A stretch of 32,701 bases of DNA, from positions 1-32,701 of the forward strand of contig JAIVJJ010000242.1 of assembly GCA_020200095.1 (NCBI GenBank), in the 5' to 3' direction. Below the pieces are notes generated by a model. The model was given only the letters and a program-made list of their open reading frames with translations. It ran no database searches and was not told the origin of the DNA. Positions within the stretch are counted from its first letter, which is position 1; each line of letters starts with the position of its first letter. Of the stretch, positions 1-8,149 are shown piece by piece. Origin of the DNA: Acidobacteriota bacterium. Lineage in GTDB: Bacteria; Acidobacteriota; Blastocatellia; Pyrinomonadales; Pyrinomonadaceae. Made by a program: the position numbers and the translations under genes.

Positions 1-2
1 TC

Positions 3-668
3 GTAATTCCGCTTGGCTTGAAAGATGCTTTCAATTCACTTTCGCCGCAAGGCGATGCGATTGCCGCACCGTTTGTGCTTGACCCGGAACTTCCAAAAGC
101 TATTCGGCTTGCCCTCAATGTTTTCAATGGCATTAACATCAATATACCGCCTGCTCCGCGTAACGATTTGGTAGCGATTTTTGCAACCGGTATTCCGGCT
201 GGTACGCCCGGCGCTCCGGCAGGCTTCACAACATTTCTTTCGGACGGTACACCGCACGATCTTCTGCGTCTGAACGTGGCAATTCCGCCGAGCGCAACTC
301 CAAGTCGCTTAGGACTTTTGGGCGGCGACATCGCTGGCTTCCCGAACGGTCGTCGTCCTTTTGATGATGTGGTGGACATTGAACTCCGCGCCTTCTTAGG
401 AGGAACGCCGTTTACACCGGCATTCAATGTTGCGCCGAATAACGCCGTAGGTGATGGTGTCGCGGCAAACTTTGAAGGTTTCCTTTCGCGTTTCCCATAC
501 CTGCAATCGCCGAATCCGGGCAACACGCCGCGTCCGGTGGATTTCCCGGCAACGCAAAACTTCCCGACGGCAACCTCTGCACCTGAAACGGTCGGAAGTA
601 TATTGCCAATTGTAGATCAAAACGGTAAATTAGTGCGGACGCCAAATACGTCAAAAGCAGCTAAGTAA
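3..668 (+). CDS. DUF4331 family protein, C-terminal part (5' end outside window)
   Basis: The reading frame is open from the first bases, so the start lies upstream of the window; about 221 residues are visible before the TAA stop. The segment around 325-390, encoding LLGGDIAGFPNGRRPFDDV followed by IELRAFLGG, is the pattern I associate with the end of DUF4331 proteins. These are secreted or envelope-associated proteins of unknown biochemical role. The sequence is rich in Pro, Ala, Gly and Asn and has no membrane segment in the visible part. It precedes a TPR protein and two NicO transporters on the same strand, but a strong terminator sits directly behind it, so it may be transcribed partly separately. 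Family assignment is from recognition of the motif; function is unknown. Confidence 0.8.
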   Translation, partial: VIPLGLKDAFNSLSPQGDAIAAPFVLDPELPKAIRLALNVFNGININIPPAPRNDLVAIFATGIPAGTPGAPAGFTTFLSDGTPHDLLRLNVAIPPSATPSRLGLLGGDIAGFPNGRRPFDDVVDIELRAFLGGTPFTPAFNVAPNNAVGDGVAANFEGFLSRFPYLQSPNPGNTPRPVDFPATQNFPTATSAPETVGSILPIVDQNGKLVRTPNTSKAAK

Positions 669-675
669 CCGATTT

Positions 676-719
676 TTTTGGAGCGGAGAGAATAGTTTTC
701 TTCGCTCCAAAACTTTTTT
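676..719 (+). terminator. Strong intrinsic terminator after the DUF4331 gene
   Basis: Bases 676-685 (TTTTGGAGCG) pair perfectly with 703-712 (CGCTCCAAAA). The stem continues inward through 686-692 with 696-702, including two G-T pairs, leaving a three-base loop at 693-695. A T-rich run follows at 714-719. It begins eight bases after the stop codon at 668, which fits a Rho-independent terminator. Confidence 0.85.
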
Positions 720-742
720 AAAAGTTCTCTTAAAGCAAGAAA

Positions 743-2035
743 ATGAAATTGCAAAAAATTATATTTTTTAGCATCGGTCTGACAGTTATTGCTTTGACTA
801 ATTTTGCGTGTGTCGAGCAAAACCCTTCGCTGGCGAGCGTTTCGCCAGATGCTACTGCGGAAAATACAATTAATGCAGATGCTGAAGTCTCCGCCGCCCA
901 AAAGGAAATCGAAAAAATGCCGAACGCGGCAAAAGGCTACAACAAACTTGCTGTCGTCTATATCCGCAAAGCGCGGGAAACCGGCGATTTTAGTTTGAAC
1001 TCAAAAGCTGAAACTGCTGTTAATCGAGCGCTTGAAATTGAACCCAAAAACTTGGACGCGCAAAGAATCAAAGCGTCTCTGCTATTAACTTTCCATCGCT
1101 TTGAAGAAGCATTAAATTTTGGCAAGCAGTTACAACAAGCCTATCCGCAAGATGCTATTGTTTACGGCGTCTTGACTGATGCGAATATCGAACTCGGAAA
1201 TTATAAGGAGGCAATTGATGCTGCTCAACAGATGGTTAATTTGCGTCCGAACATGGAATCTTACGCTCGCGTCTCGCACGTTCGCTCGCTTCACGGCGAT
1301 GCGGAAGGCGCGATTGAAGCGATGACTCTTGCGGCTCGCTCTGCCAATCCAAGCGATAGAGAAGCGCAAGCGTGGTGCTTAACGACTTTAGGCGATGAAT
1401 ATTTCAAAATCGGAAAATATAACGAAGCCGAACAGGAATATGAAAAGGCTTTGAAAATACTTCCTGATTATCATTATGCCTTAGCCGGAAAGGGAAATGC
1501 CCGCGCCGCTAAGAGCGATTATGAAGGCGCTATAAACTTTTACACGCAAGCACAGAAAAAAGTTCCGCTAACCGAAACGGTTATTGCGCTTGGCGACGTT
1601 TATACAAAAATCGGCAAGCCGGAAGAAGCGCAAAAACAATATGAATTGGCGGAGTTTATTGAACAAAAACTCGGCGACTCCAGCGACCGGCGTCGTCTGG
1701 CGCTTTTGTGGGCAGACCGCGACGTAAAACTTGACTCGGCTCTGGAAATTGCCGGGCGTGAACACGAAAAGCGAAAAGATATTTACACCGCCGATATTTA
1801 CGCTTGGACTCTTTATAAAAAAGGACAGTTTCAGGAAGCAAAAGCAGCGATTAATGAAGCGATGCGCCTGAAAACAAAGGACGCACGCATTTTTTATCAC
1901 GCCGGAATGATTGAAAAAGCCTTAGGCAACAAAAAAGAAGCCACGCGCTTTTTGCAGATGGCTTTGCGAACAAATCCGTCATTTGACATTCTGCAAGCAG
2001 AGAAAGCAAAAATCGCGTTGCAGGAATTGCGCTGA
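743..2035 (+). CDS. TPR-repeat protein with N-terminal signal sequence (possible lipoprotein)
   Basis: 430 residues. Residues 1-23 form a signal-like segment: a basic start, a hydrophobic core, then FAC at 21-23. Asn at -3 makes this a poor lipobox, so lipoprotein status is only possible. The rest is helical repeats of TPR type from about residue 55 to the end, for example the units around KYNEAEQEYEKALKILPDY and KPEEAQKQYELAE. TPR arrays are protein-binding scaffolds; the partner cannot be read from sequence. The gene starts 24 bases after a terminator hairpin and ends 29 bases before a NicO transporter gene, suggesting co-transcription with the two transporters. No strong Shine-Dalgarno sequence is visible. 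Confidence 0.85.
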   Translation: MKLQKIIFFSIGLTVIALTNFACVEQNPSLASVSPDATAENTINADAEVSAAQKEIEKMPNAAKGYNKLAVVYIRKARETGDFSLNSKAETAVNRALEIEPKNLDAQRIKASLLLTFHRFEEALNFGKQLQQAYPQDAIVYGVLTDANIELGNYKEAIDAAQQMVNLRPNMESYARVSHVRSLHGDAEGAIEAMTLAARSANPSDREAQAWCLTTLGDEYFKIGKYNEAEQEYEKALKILPDYHYALAGKGNARAAKSDYEGAINFYTQAQKKVPLTETVIALGDVYTKIGKPEEAQKQYELAEFIEQKLGDSSDRRRLALLWADRDVKLDSALEIAGREHEKRKDIYTADIYAWTLYKKGQFQEAKAAINEAMRLKTKDARIFYHAGMIEKALGNKKEATRFLQMALRTNPSFDILQAEKAKIALQELR

Positions 2036-2064
2036 CACCGAGATGCAGGCGGAAAGTCTTTTCA

Positions 2065-3621
2065 ATGAAAAAAAAACTCTACATTTTAATTTCGCTTTTA
2101 TTTTTTTTATTCGTCGATTCGGCATCGTCGCATCCTTTAGGAAATTTCAGTGTTAATCAATACTCGCGGATCGAAGTTGAGAAAGCGCAAGTTAAACTTC
2201 GCGCCGTTTTGGATATGGCGGAAATTCCCACCTTTCAGGAATCGCAAACAATTGACTCGGACAAAGACGGTTCGCTTTCGCAAAATGAACTCAACGCTTT
2301 CGTCGAAAAAATCACACCAAATTATATCGCAAATTTACAGCTTTCTATTGATGGACAGCCGGTAGAACTTCGAGAAAGCACAAAAGACATCAGCTTGCCG
2401 ATGGGGTCGGGCAATTTACCGACATTAAAAATCAAGTGGGATTTAATCGGCAATTTACCGATTGAAAACTCAAATATCGTCCATCAAATAAAATTTGAAA
2501 ATAAAAATTATGTCGAGCGCGTCGGCTGGAACGAAATCGTCGTCGGACGCGTCAGCGGTATTAATATCTTTAACAGCACAGCATTCGGCACCGGAATTAC
2601 AAATGAATTAGAGGCTTACCCGGACGAAAATCTAAACGCGCCTTTAACAGAAAGAAGGGCGGAATTTTCCTTTACTTCAAGCGCAATTCCAAACAATGCC
2701 AAACCTCTGCAAAACCGCGACGGACACACTAGCGCGCCGGTTGAAAAAGATAAATTCGCCGAATTGATAAACGTGCCGGAAATCACATTTCCGATTGCGA
2801 TTGCCGGTTTGTTTTTGGCTTTCGGTTTCGGCGCGATGCACGCGATGTCGCCTGGACACGGAAAAACCGTCGTCGGAGCTTATCTAGTCGGCTCGCGCGG
2901 AACGTTCAAGCACGCCGTATTTCTCGGTTTAACCGTTACGATTACGCATACGCTCAGTGTTTTTGCGTTGGGGATTGTGGCGCTTTTCGCTTCAAATTAC
3001 ATTTTACCTGAACGCTTAATGCCGTTTCTCAGTTTTGTTTCGGGATTGCTTGTTTTCTTTATCGGCTTAACGCTTTTCAAAGACCGTTTGTTTTCAGCTT
3101 TAGGCTGGAAAACGAGCAGCCATCATCATCACCATCACGACCATGCGGACGGACACACGCATCATCACGACGAACACGGTCACGATCATTCGCACGGCGA
3201 GCATTCACACAATCACGAACTTCATTCACACGATGAACATCCGCATCAACACGCGCACGACGGCTTGACGCATACGCATGGTGGCTCGACACACACGCAT
3301 CTGCCGCCGGAAAATATAAGTTGGCGTAACTTGCTGGCGCTCGGTGTTTCAGGCGGATTGCTTCCGTGTCCGTCGGCTTTGGTATTGATGCTGTCGGCTA
3401 TTTCGTTAAATCGCATCGGTTACGGAATCATTTTAACGCTTGTTTTTAGTATCGGTTTGGCGGCGACATTAACAGCTGTCGGGCTAGTGTTTCTTTACGT
3501 CGGCAAATTTTTCGATAGTCCTGGACTGAGTAACAATCGTATAATAAAAGCCTTGCCTGTTTTCAGCGCGTTTGTCATTGCTTGCGTCGGCGCGGTTATC
3601 TGTTATAACTCTTTAATGTAG
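2065..3621 (+). CDS. NicO/RcnA-like nickel-cobalt transporter with EF-hand and His-rich loop
   Basis: 518 residues. A signal peptide (about 1-22) is followed by an extracytoplasmic region beginning HPLGNFSVNQ. It contains a canonical 12-residue EF-hand loop, residues 64-75, DSDKDGSLSQNE, with Asp/Ser/Glu at positions 1, 3, 5, 7, 9 and 12. The membrane domain starts near residue 238, with GAMHAMSPGHGKTVVGAYL and further spans. Residues about 353-413 hold 28 histidines, a metal-binding loop typical of the NicO family, before GGLLPCPSALVLML and the last spans. The family moves Ni2+ or Co2+ across the inner membrane; RcnA exports. Direction and metal are inferred only. The combination of an EF-hand with a NicO domain hints at a Ca2+-sensing or structural part outside the membrane. 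Confidence 0.85.
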   Translation: MKKKLYILISLLFFLFVDSASSHPLGNFSVNQYSRIEVEKAQVKLRAVLDMAEIPTFQESQTIDSDKDGSLSQNELNAFVEKITPNYIANLQLSIDGQPVELRESTKDISLPMGSGNLPTLKIKWDLIGNLPIENSNIVHQIKFENKNYVERVGWNEIVVGRVSGINIFNSTAFGTGITNELEAYPDENLNAPLTERRAEFSFTSSAIPNNAKPLQNRDGHTSAPVEKDKFAELINVPEITFPIAIAGLFLAFGFGAMHAMSPGHGKTVVGAYLVGSRGTFKHAVFLGLTVTITHTLSVFALGIVALFASNYILPERLMPFLSFVSGLLVFFIGLTLFKDRLFSALGWKTSSHHHHHHDHADGHTHHHDEHGHDHSHGEHSHNHELHSHDEHPHQHAHDGLTHTHGGSTHTHLPPENISWRNLLALGVSGGLLPCPSALVLMLSAISLNRIGYGIILTLVFSIGLAATLTAVGLVFLYVGKFFDSPGLSNNRIIKALPVFSAFVIACVGAVICYNSLM

Positions 3622-3646
3622 GTTTTATTTTTAATCAGGGTATGTG

Positions 3647-4387
3647 ATGTCAGAAGTTTTATTATTAATGTTTTCAACCTCGACGGCGACAGTTTTGTCT
3701 CTGGGATTTTTCCTCGGACTTAAACACGCCACCGAAGCCGACCATCTGGCGGCAGTTTCAACAATTGTAACTGAACGCCGAAGCCTTTTTAGCTCGGCTC
3801 TCGTCGGCGGTTTGTGGGGTTTGGGACATACGATTTCGCTTTTCGTCGCGGGAATTTTTGTTCTGCTTCTGAATTTTCAAATCAGCGAAAGAACCGAGCG
3901 AATGCTTGAATTCGGCGTCGGTGTGATGCTTGTTTTTCTTGGATTGAATGTCTTACGAAAAATTATTCAAGGCGGAACGCTTCATTTTCATTCTCACGAA
4001 CACGGCGGACACAAGCACATTCACCCACATCTTCACGAGCACGGACAAGAAGACGAACCGCACTCGCATCACGGATTTTCATTTAGTCCGCGCTCTTTGA
4101 TCATCGGAATGGTTCACGGTTTGGCTGGAAGCGCGGCTTTGATGCTGCTCGTAATCCCGACTATTAATTCAACCGCGATGGGCTTGCTTTACATCGTAAT
4201 TTTCGGTGTCGGCTCAATCGGCGGAATGATGCTGATGAGTTTTCTGGTTAGCCTTCCATTTCAAATTACCGCGCTGCGCTTTAATCGTTTCAATCTTCTG
4301 CTGCAATGCATCGCCGGACTGTTCAGTGTCGCTCTCGGACTTCTTATCATTTACGAAAAAGGCATTACCGAAGGTTTATTGGGTTAA
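3647..4387 (+). CDS. NicO/UreH-like nickel permease with His-rich loop
   Basis: 246 residues from ATG 3647. I prefer this start over the in-frame GTG three bases earlier because AGGG at 3637-3640 is spaced six bases from the ATG. The first span carries HATEADHLAAV, matching the HX4DH signature of nickel/cobalt permeases. GGLWGLGHTISLF follows, then a His-rich loop (13 His between about residues 109 and 143), then GMVHGLAGSAALMLL and three more hydrophobic segments. It lies 25 bases behind the larger NicO gene and probably shares its mRNA. Two different NicO proteins in one operon could form an import/export or paired system; that is inference. Confidence 0.85.
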   Translation: MSEVLLLMFSTSTATVLSLGFFLGLKHATEADHLAAVSTIVTERRSLFSSALVGGLWGLGHTISLFVAGIFVLLLNFQISERTERMLEFGVGVMLVFLGLNVLRKIIQGGTLHFHSHEHGGHKHIHPHLHEHGQEDEPHSHHGFSFSPRSLIIGMVHGLAGSAALMLLVIPTINSTAMGLLYIVIFGVGSIGGMMLMSFLVSLPFQITALRFNRFNLLLQCIAGLFSVALGLLIIYEKGITEGLLG

Positions 4388-4403
4388 TACGGTTTTATTA
4401 AGT

Positions 4404-5129
4404 TTAAGCCGCAATTTTGTGAATGAATGGCATTTCATCCCAAGTTTTACCTTCGAGGAGCCGTCCTGTTTTCTTTTTATTAACTCCGCCCCACTGTTTG
4501 AAGAAAAAAGGAACATTAAAACTTTGGCATTGCCCACGAATGTCTAAAACCCATTCTTCTTTTATCGGTCTTGCACCATAACCACTTTCCCCACCGACAA
4601 TCACCCAATCAATTTCCGTTAGGTCAAGATTTTTTAATGAGCCGAGCAGTGGTTCTAAAGATAAGAATTTTACCTTCGCATTGGTATGTCGTAAATCATC
4701 AATTCGATGAACGTATTTTTGGTTTTCAACCGAAACGCCCATCCAAATATTCGGCGACCATTCAAGTTGAGAACTTAACTCTGCTAGTCTATCGGCACGT
4801 TTAGTTAAAACCTGAAACCGATGCCAATAAGCGCGTTTCATAACATCGAAGACTTGCTGAATATAATCAAGCGGAATATCTTTATGAAAAAGGTCGCTCA
4901 TCGAATTAACAAAAATTGTTTGCGGTTTTTTCCAGCCGAGCGGAAGATCAAGCATTTGTGGCTGCGTTGTTAGTTTAAAGCCATTTTTATAATTAGATTG
5001 TCCCATTGCCTTGAGCCTTTTAGACAATCTTTCCGCATAGCAATTCTTGCAACCGGGACTAATTTTGTTGCAGCCGGTAACCGGATTCCAAGTGCTTTCC
5101 GTCCATTCAATTGGTGAACCTGACGCCAC
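4404..5129 (-). CDS. Phage Gp37/Gp68-like three-Cys-motif protein (DUF5131)
   Basis: 241 residues, GTG start. The N-terminus has three cysteines, C20, C27 and C30, in [19 protein letters not shown] (C-x6-C-x2-C), followed by segments typical of this family: [48 protein letters not shown] and FFFKQWGG. The Cys cluster resembles, but does not match, the CX3CX2C radical-SAM motif, so an iron-sulfur cluster is plausible and unproven. The GTG shares its first G with the TAG stop of the upstream tcmP gene, and AAGGAG at 5138-5143 is spaced eight bases from it, so the two are translationally coupled. The gene converges with the NicO permease, 16 bases away. The family occurs in phages and mobile DNA; its function is not established. 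Confidence 0.9.
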   Translation of the reverse strand: MASGSPIEWTESTWNPVTGCNKISPGCKNCYAERLSKRLKAMGQSNYKNGFKLTTQPQMLDLPLGWKKPQTIFVNSMSDLFHKDIPLDYIQQVFDVMKRAYWHRFQVLTKRADRLAELSSQLEWSPNIWMGVSVENQKYVHRIDDLRHTNAKVKFLSLEPLLGSLKNLDLTEIDWVIVGGESGYGARPIKEEWVLDIRGQCQSFNVPFFFKQWGGVNKKKTGRLLEGKTWDEMPFIHKIAA

Positions 5130-5971
5130 TATCGTAACTCCTTGTCTTTATATTTTCTGAGTATATAACTGCCAATTTTGTTTGCCGTTTCATTTTGTGA
5201 AGCAAAAAACAAATAATAAAGTGTTGCTCCTGTCGAATTTCTCATAGGGATAGGTTCAGGAACAAATTGAAAGCCTGCTACTTTTTGACGTCGTTCTCGA
5301 AACCTCTCTGCAATTGCCTGATTAGATTCCTTTTCTTTAATTTCTTCTCCGAACAAGCTTCCTTGTGGCGAATTTGAATAAGATACCTTTTTCCAAGATT
5401 CATCACCCCAGAATGATGTCATTCTGTCAATATATTCTTGCTCGACAGCATTAGGATTTCTTAAAAGAGCAGTTCTATTCATATCCATAGTTGGAAAATT
5501 CAGAAAAACATCTAAACTTTTCATTTCTCCTGCCTTTTTAAGAACTTCCCACTTTAAATGTAAACCAAAAGGGTCAAGCAAACACAATCCACGACGGTAA
5601 TCTTCATATCTAACATTTGGAAAAACCTTTTCTAACAGAATTTTATTACAATCACCTTGATAGACAAAAACATTTGAGTAATCCTTTGTTAGCTCGGCTA
5701 AGAAACGAGCCTTCTTTCCATCAAGGTCAATCAAGTGTAGTTCTTTAAAGGGCGGTTCGACATAGAGCGCATTTAGCGGACTTCCGGCAACAATTTCTTT
5801 GCTTGTTTTGGAAATGTGTATTCCTGCGCCTGCAAAAGCGTCAATATATATATGTTTTAAGTAACTTTGTTTTGAGAGAATAATTGAATATTTTTTTGCA
5901 TACTCTCTGATAATTTCTAACTTTATTTCCGACCAATATCCTATTTCACTAATTCGCGGGAGTTTTTCCAT
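5129..5971 (-). CDS. tcmP: Three-Cys-motif partner protein TcmP
   Basis: 280 residues from ATG 5971. The frame continues to a TTG at 6046, but the extra 25 residues are unlike the family start, while [18 protein letters not shown] fits it. YIDAFAGAG and [14 protein letters not shown] (a Rossmann nucleotide-binding pattern) and [10 protein letters not shown] (like a methyltransferase motif IV) suggest a class I methyltransferase-like fold; activity is unproven. NFPTMDMNR, and near the C-terminus [13 protein letters not shown], are further family-like segments. It is encoded directly upstream of the three-Cys protein with a one-base overlap, the arrangement for which the family is named. The gene looks more AT-rich than its neighbours and sits between unrelated housekeeping genes, which would fit acquisition by transfer. 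Confidence 0.88.
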   Translation of the reverse strand: MEKLPRISEIGYWSEIKLEIIREYAKKYSIILSKQSYLKHIYIDAFAGAGIHISKTSKEIVAGSPLNALYVEPPFKELHLIDLDGKKARFLAELTKDYSNVFVYQGDCNKILLEKVFPNVRYEDYRRGLCLLDPFGLHLKWEVLKKAGEMKSLDVFLNFPTMDMNRTALLRNPNAVEQEYIDRMTSFWGDESWKKVSYSNSPQGSLFGEEIKEKESNQAIAERFRERRQKVAGFQFVPEPIPMRNSTGATLYYLFFASQNETANKIGSYILRKYKDKELR

Positions 5972-6103
5972 TTTTAATTTCCGGATGTGAGTTGATTTTA
6001 TTATTGAATACGGGTTGCATTTTACTATTTTTTCAAAAGTATTCAATAACTTTTTAATCGTGCTTTAATAGCCGAAAAGATAAAAGGAATTTAGAATGTT
6101 GGA

Positions 6104-8086
6104 ATGATTAGCTTCGGCATAGAAAATTGCACCAATTTTGATAAATCTTCTTCGAGCGAATGGCTCGAAACAAACGGCATCGGCGGATTTGCTTCATCAA
6201 CCGTTTCGGGTGCGAACACGCGCCGTTATCACGGGCTTTTAACTGCCGCGACGAATCCACCGCTCGGTCGCGTAACAATGCTTTCAAAGTTTGAAGAAAC
6301 GCTTTTTGTTGACGGAAAATCCCTCGACCTTTCGACAAATCAATACCCGAACGCAATTTATCCGAACGGCTACAAATACCTGAAAAACTTTCGGCTCGCG
6401 CCTTTTCCCATTTGGACTTTTGAAGTTGAAGGCGTCGAGATTGAAAAGAAAGTTTTTATGGTTTACGGACAAAATACGACAGTTTGTCAGTGGTCAATCA
6501 AAAATCAATCGCAAATCGCAAATCGCAAATTGCAAATCGAACTAAAACCGCTTTTGTCTTTTGTTGATTATCACAGTTTGCAGCACGAAAATTCCGATAT
6601 AAATCCGACTTTTGAAGTTTCAAATAATCTTGTTTCGATTCATCCTTTTTTGGAGATGCCTGCGCTTTATTTTGCTCACGATGCCTTTGCGGTTGAAAAA
6701 ACCGGAGTTTGGTATCGCAATTTTGAATACTCGATTGAGCGCGAGCGCGGTTTCGACTTTCGTGAAGATTTGTTTCAGCCGTTCGCTTTGAAGTTTGATT
6801 TATCGGAAAGAGCAATTGTTGTTGTTTCAACGGAATCGCAAAAAGTTTTTGACGCGCAAAATTTTGAAAATGAAGAAATCGAACGGCGAGAAGCATTGAT
6901 AAAAACCGCCGATGCAAAAGATGATTTTACCAAACAACTCACTCTCGCTGCCGACCATTTCATTGTCTCGCGTGGTGCGGGAAAAACAATAATCGCCGGT
7001 TATCATTGGTTTTCCGATTGGGGACGCGACACGATGATTGCCTTAAACGGTTTGACTCTGGCGACAAATCGAGCCGAAATCGCTAAAGAAATTTTGCTGG
7101 AATTTTCCAAACACATTTCCGAAGGAATGTTGCCGAACCGCTTTCCCGACGCGGGTGAAACTCCCGAATATAATACGGTGGACGCAACGCTCTGGTATTT
7201 TGAAGCCGTTCGCTCTTATACCGAAAAAACGAATGATTATGCTTTTGTTCGCAAAAATCTTTACGAAAAACTTATCGAAATTATTCTCTGGCATCTGAAA
7301 GGCACGCGTTACCAAATTCACGTTGACACCGACGGACTTCTTTTCGCAGGTGAAAAAGGCGTCCAATTAACTTGGATGGACGCCAAAATCGGTGATTACG
7401 TAGTTACGCCGCGCACAGGAAAAGCCGTTGAGATTCAAGCGCTCTGGTATAACTCTTTATGCATAATGGCAGATTTTGCCAAAAGATTTGGCGATGAAAA
7501 AGACCAAAAAAGATATTTGGAAATGGCAGATGCAGCGAAGAAAAGTTTCAATCAAATTTTTTGGAACGAAGCCGAAGAATGTTTATTTGACGCGATTAAC
7601 GGCGAGGAAAAAGACGCTTCGGTCAGACCGAATCAAATTTTCGCCATAAGTTTGTCGAACACAATGTTAAGCATTGAAAGAGCGCGAAAAGTTGTCAAAA
7701 AAATTGAAGCTGAGTTATTAACGCCTTTCGGTTTGCGCTCGCTTTCGTCGAAAGATAAAAATTATCGTCCCGTTTGTTCCGGCTCGCCTTTTGAACGCGA
7801 TTCCGCATATCATCAAGGCACTATCTGGGCGTGGCTGATTGGCGCTTTCGTTGACGCATATCGAAAAGTTAATACAAACGGACAAAAAACCGAAAATCGA
7901 ATAAATGAAATTTTAGAAGGTTTCAAAAATCATTTAACGGGCGCGGGCGTCGGACAAATCTCGGAAATTTTCGACGGCGCCGCGCCGCACAATCCGCGCG
8001 GCTGTATTGCGCAGGCGTGGAGCGTGGCGGAAGTTTTGCGCGTTTCAAGAGCAGAAGCCCGCGCCGTAAGCAAGGAGAAAATATAA
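6104..8086 (+). CDS. Glycogen debranching enzyme / amylo-alpha-1,6-glucosidase
   Basis: 660 residues. It should hydrolyse alpha-1,6 branch points of glycogen or limit dextrin in the cytoplasm. The N-terminal GDE_N-type domain begins EWLETNGIGGFASSTVSGANTRRYHGLL in two adjacent segments (residues about 19-46). The catalytic GDE_C domain starts near residue 295 with the hallmark YHWFSDWGRDTMIALNGL, continues with GMLPNRFPDAGETPEYNTVDATLWY and QLTWMDAK, and ends with PVCSGSPFERDSAYHQGTIW and the C-terminal segment GQISEIFDGAAPHNPRGC, AQAWSVAE. No signal peptide. The start ATG 6104 overlaps a three-codon ORF (ATG 6096, Leu, Glu, TGA 6105-6107), and AGGA at 6085-6088 is better spaced for that mini-ORF, suggesting coupled translation. 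The gene is divergent from tcmP, and no other glycogen gene is nearby. Confidence 0.93.
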   Translation: MISFGIENCTNFDKSSSSEWLETNGIGGFASSTVSGANTRRYHGLLTAATNPPLGRVTMLSKFEETLFVDGKSLDLSTNQYPNAIYPNGYKYLKNFRLAPFPIWTFEVEGVEIEKKVFMVYGQNTTVCQWSIKNQSQIANRKLQIELKPLLSFVDYHSLQHENSDINPTFEVSNNLVSIHPFLEMPALYFAHDAFAVEKTGVWYRNFEYSIERERGFDFREDLFQPFALKFDLSERAIVVVSTESQKVFDAQNFENEEIERREALIKTADAKDDFTKQLTLAADHFIVSRGAGKTIIAGYHWFSDWGRDTMIALNGLTLATNRAEIAKEILLEFSKHISEGMLPNRFPDAGETPEYNTVDATLWYFEAVRSYTEKTNDYAFVRKNLYEKLIEIILWHLKGTRYQIHVDTDGLLFAGEKGVQLTWMDAKIGDYVVTPRTGKAVEIQALWYNSLCIMADFAKRFGDEKDQKRYLEMADAAKKSFNQIFWNEAEECLFDAINGEEKDASVRPNQIFAISLSNTMLSIERARKVVKKIEAELLTPFGLRSLSSKDKNYRPVCSGSPFERDSAYHQGTIWAWLIGAFVDAYRKVNTNGQKTENRINEILEGFKNHLTGAGVGQISEIFDGAAPHNPRGCIAQAWSVAEVLRVSRAEARAVSKEKI

Positions 8087-8087
8087 G

Positions 8088-8133
8088 TTCTAGTTGCTGA
8101 GTTTGACCTTAACTTAGAACTCAGCACTTAGAA
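8088..8133. repeat. Imperfect inverted repeat between convergent genes
   Basis: Bases 8088-8103 (TTCTAGTTGCTGAGTT) and 8118-8133 (AACTCAGCACTTAGAA) pair at 14 of 16 positions with a 14-base loop. It lies between the convergent debranching-enzyme and aminotransferase genes. It could terminate transcription, but no clear T tract follows on either strand. The unit resembles the CTGAGT/ACTCAG short repeats known from cyanobacterial intergenic DNA; a relation is only suggested. Confidence 0.6.
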
Positions 8134-8149
8134 TTCTTCTCCGTCTTCA

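Noticed and set aside
3118-3306. His-codon tract as a possible microsatellite or CRISPR-like array
   Set aside because: The repeat comes from irregular His/Asp/Glu codons of a NicO metal-binding loop; there are no constant repeats or spacers.
5972-6046. TTG start giving TcmP 25 extra residues
   Set aside because: Not family-like, and TTG without a ribosome-binding site is weaker than ATG 5971.
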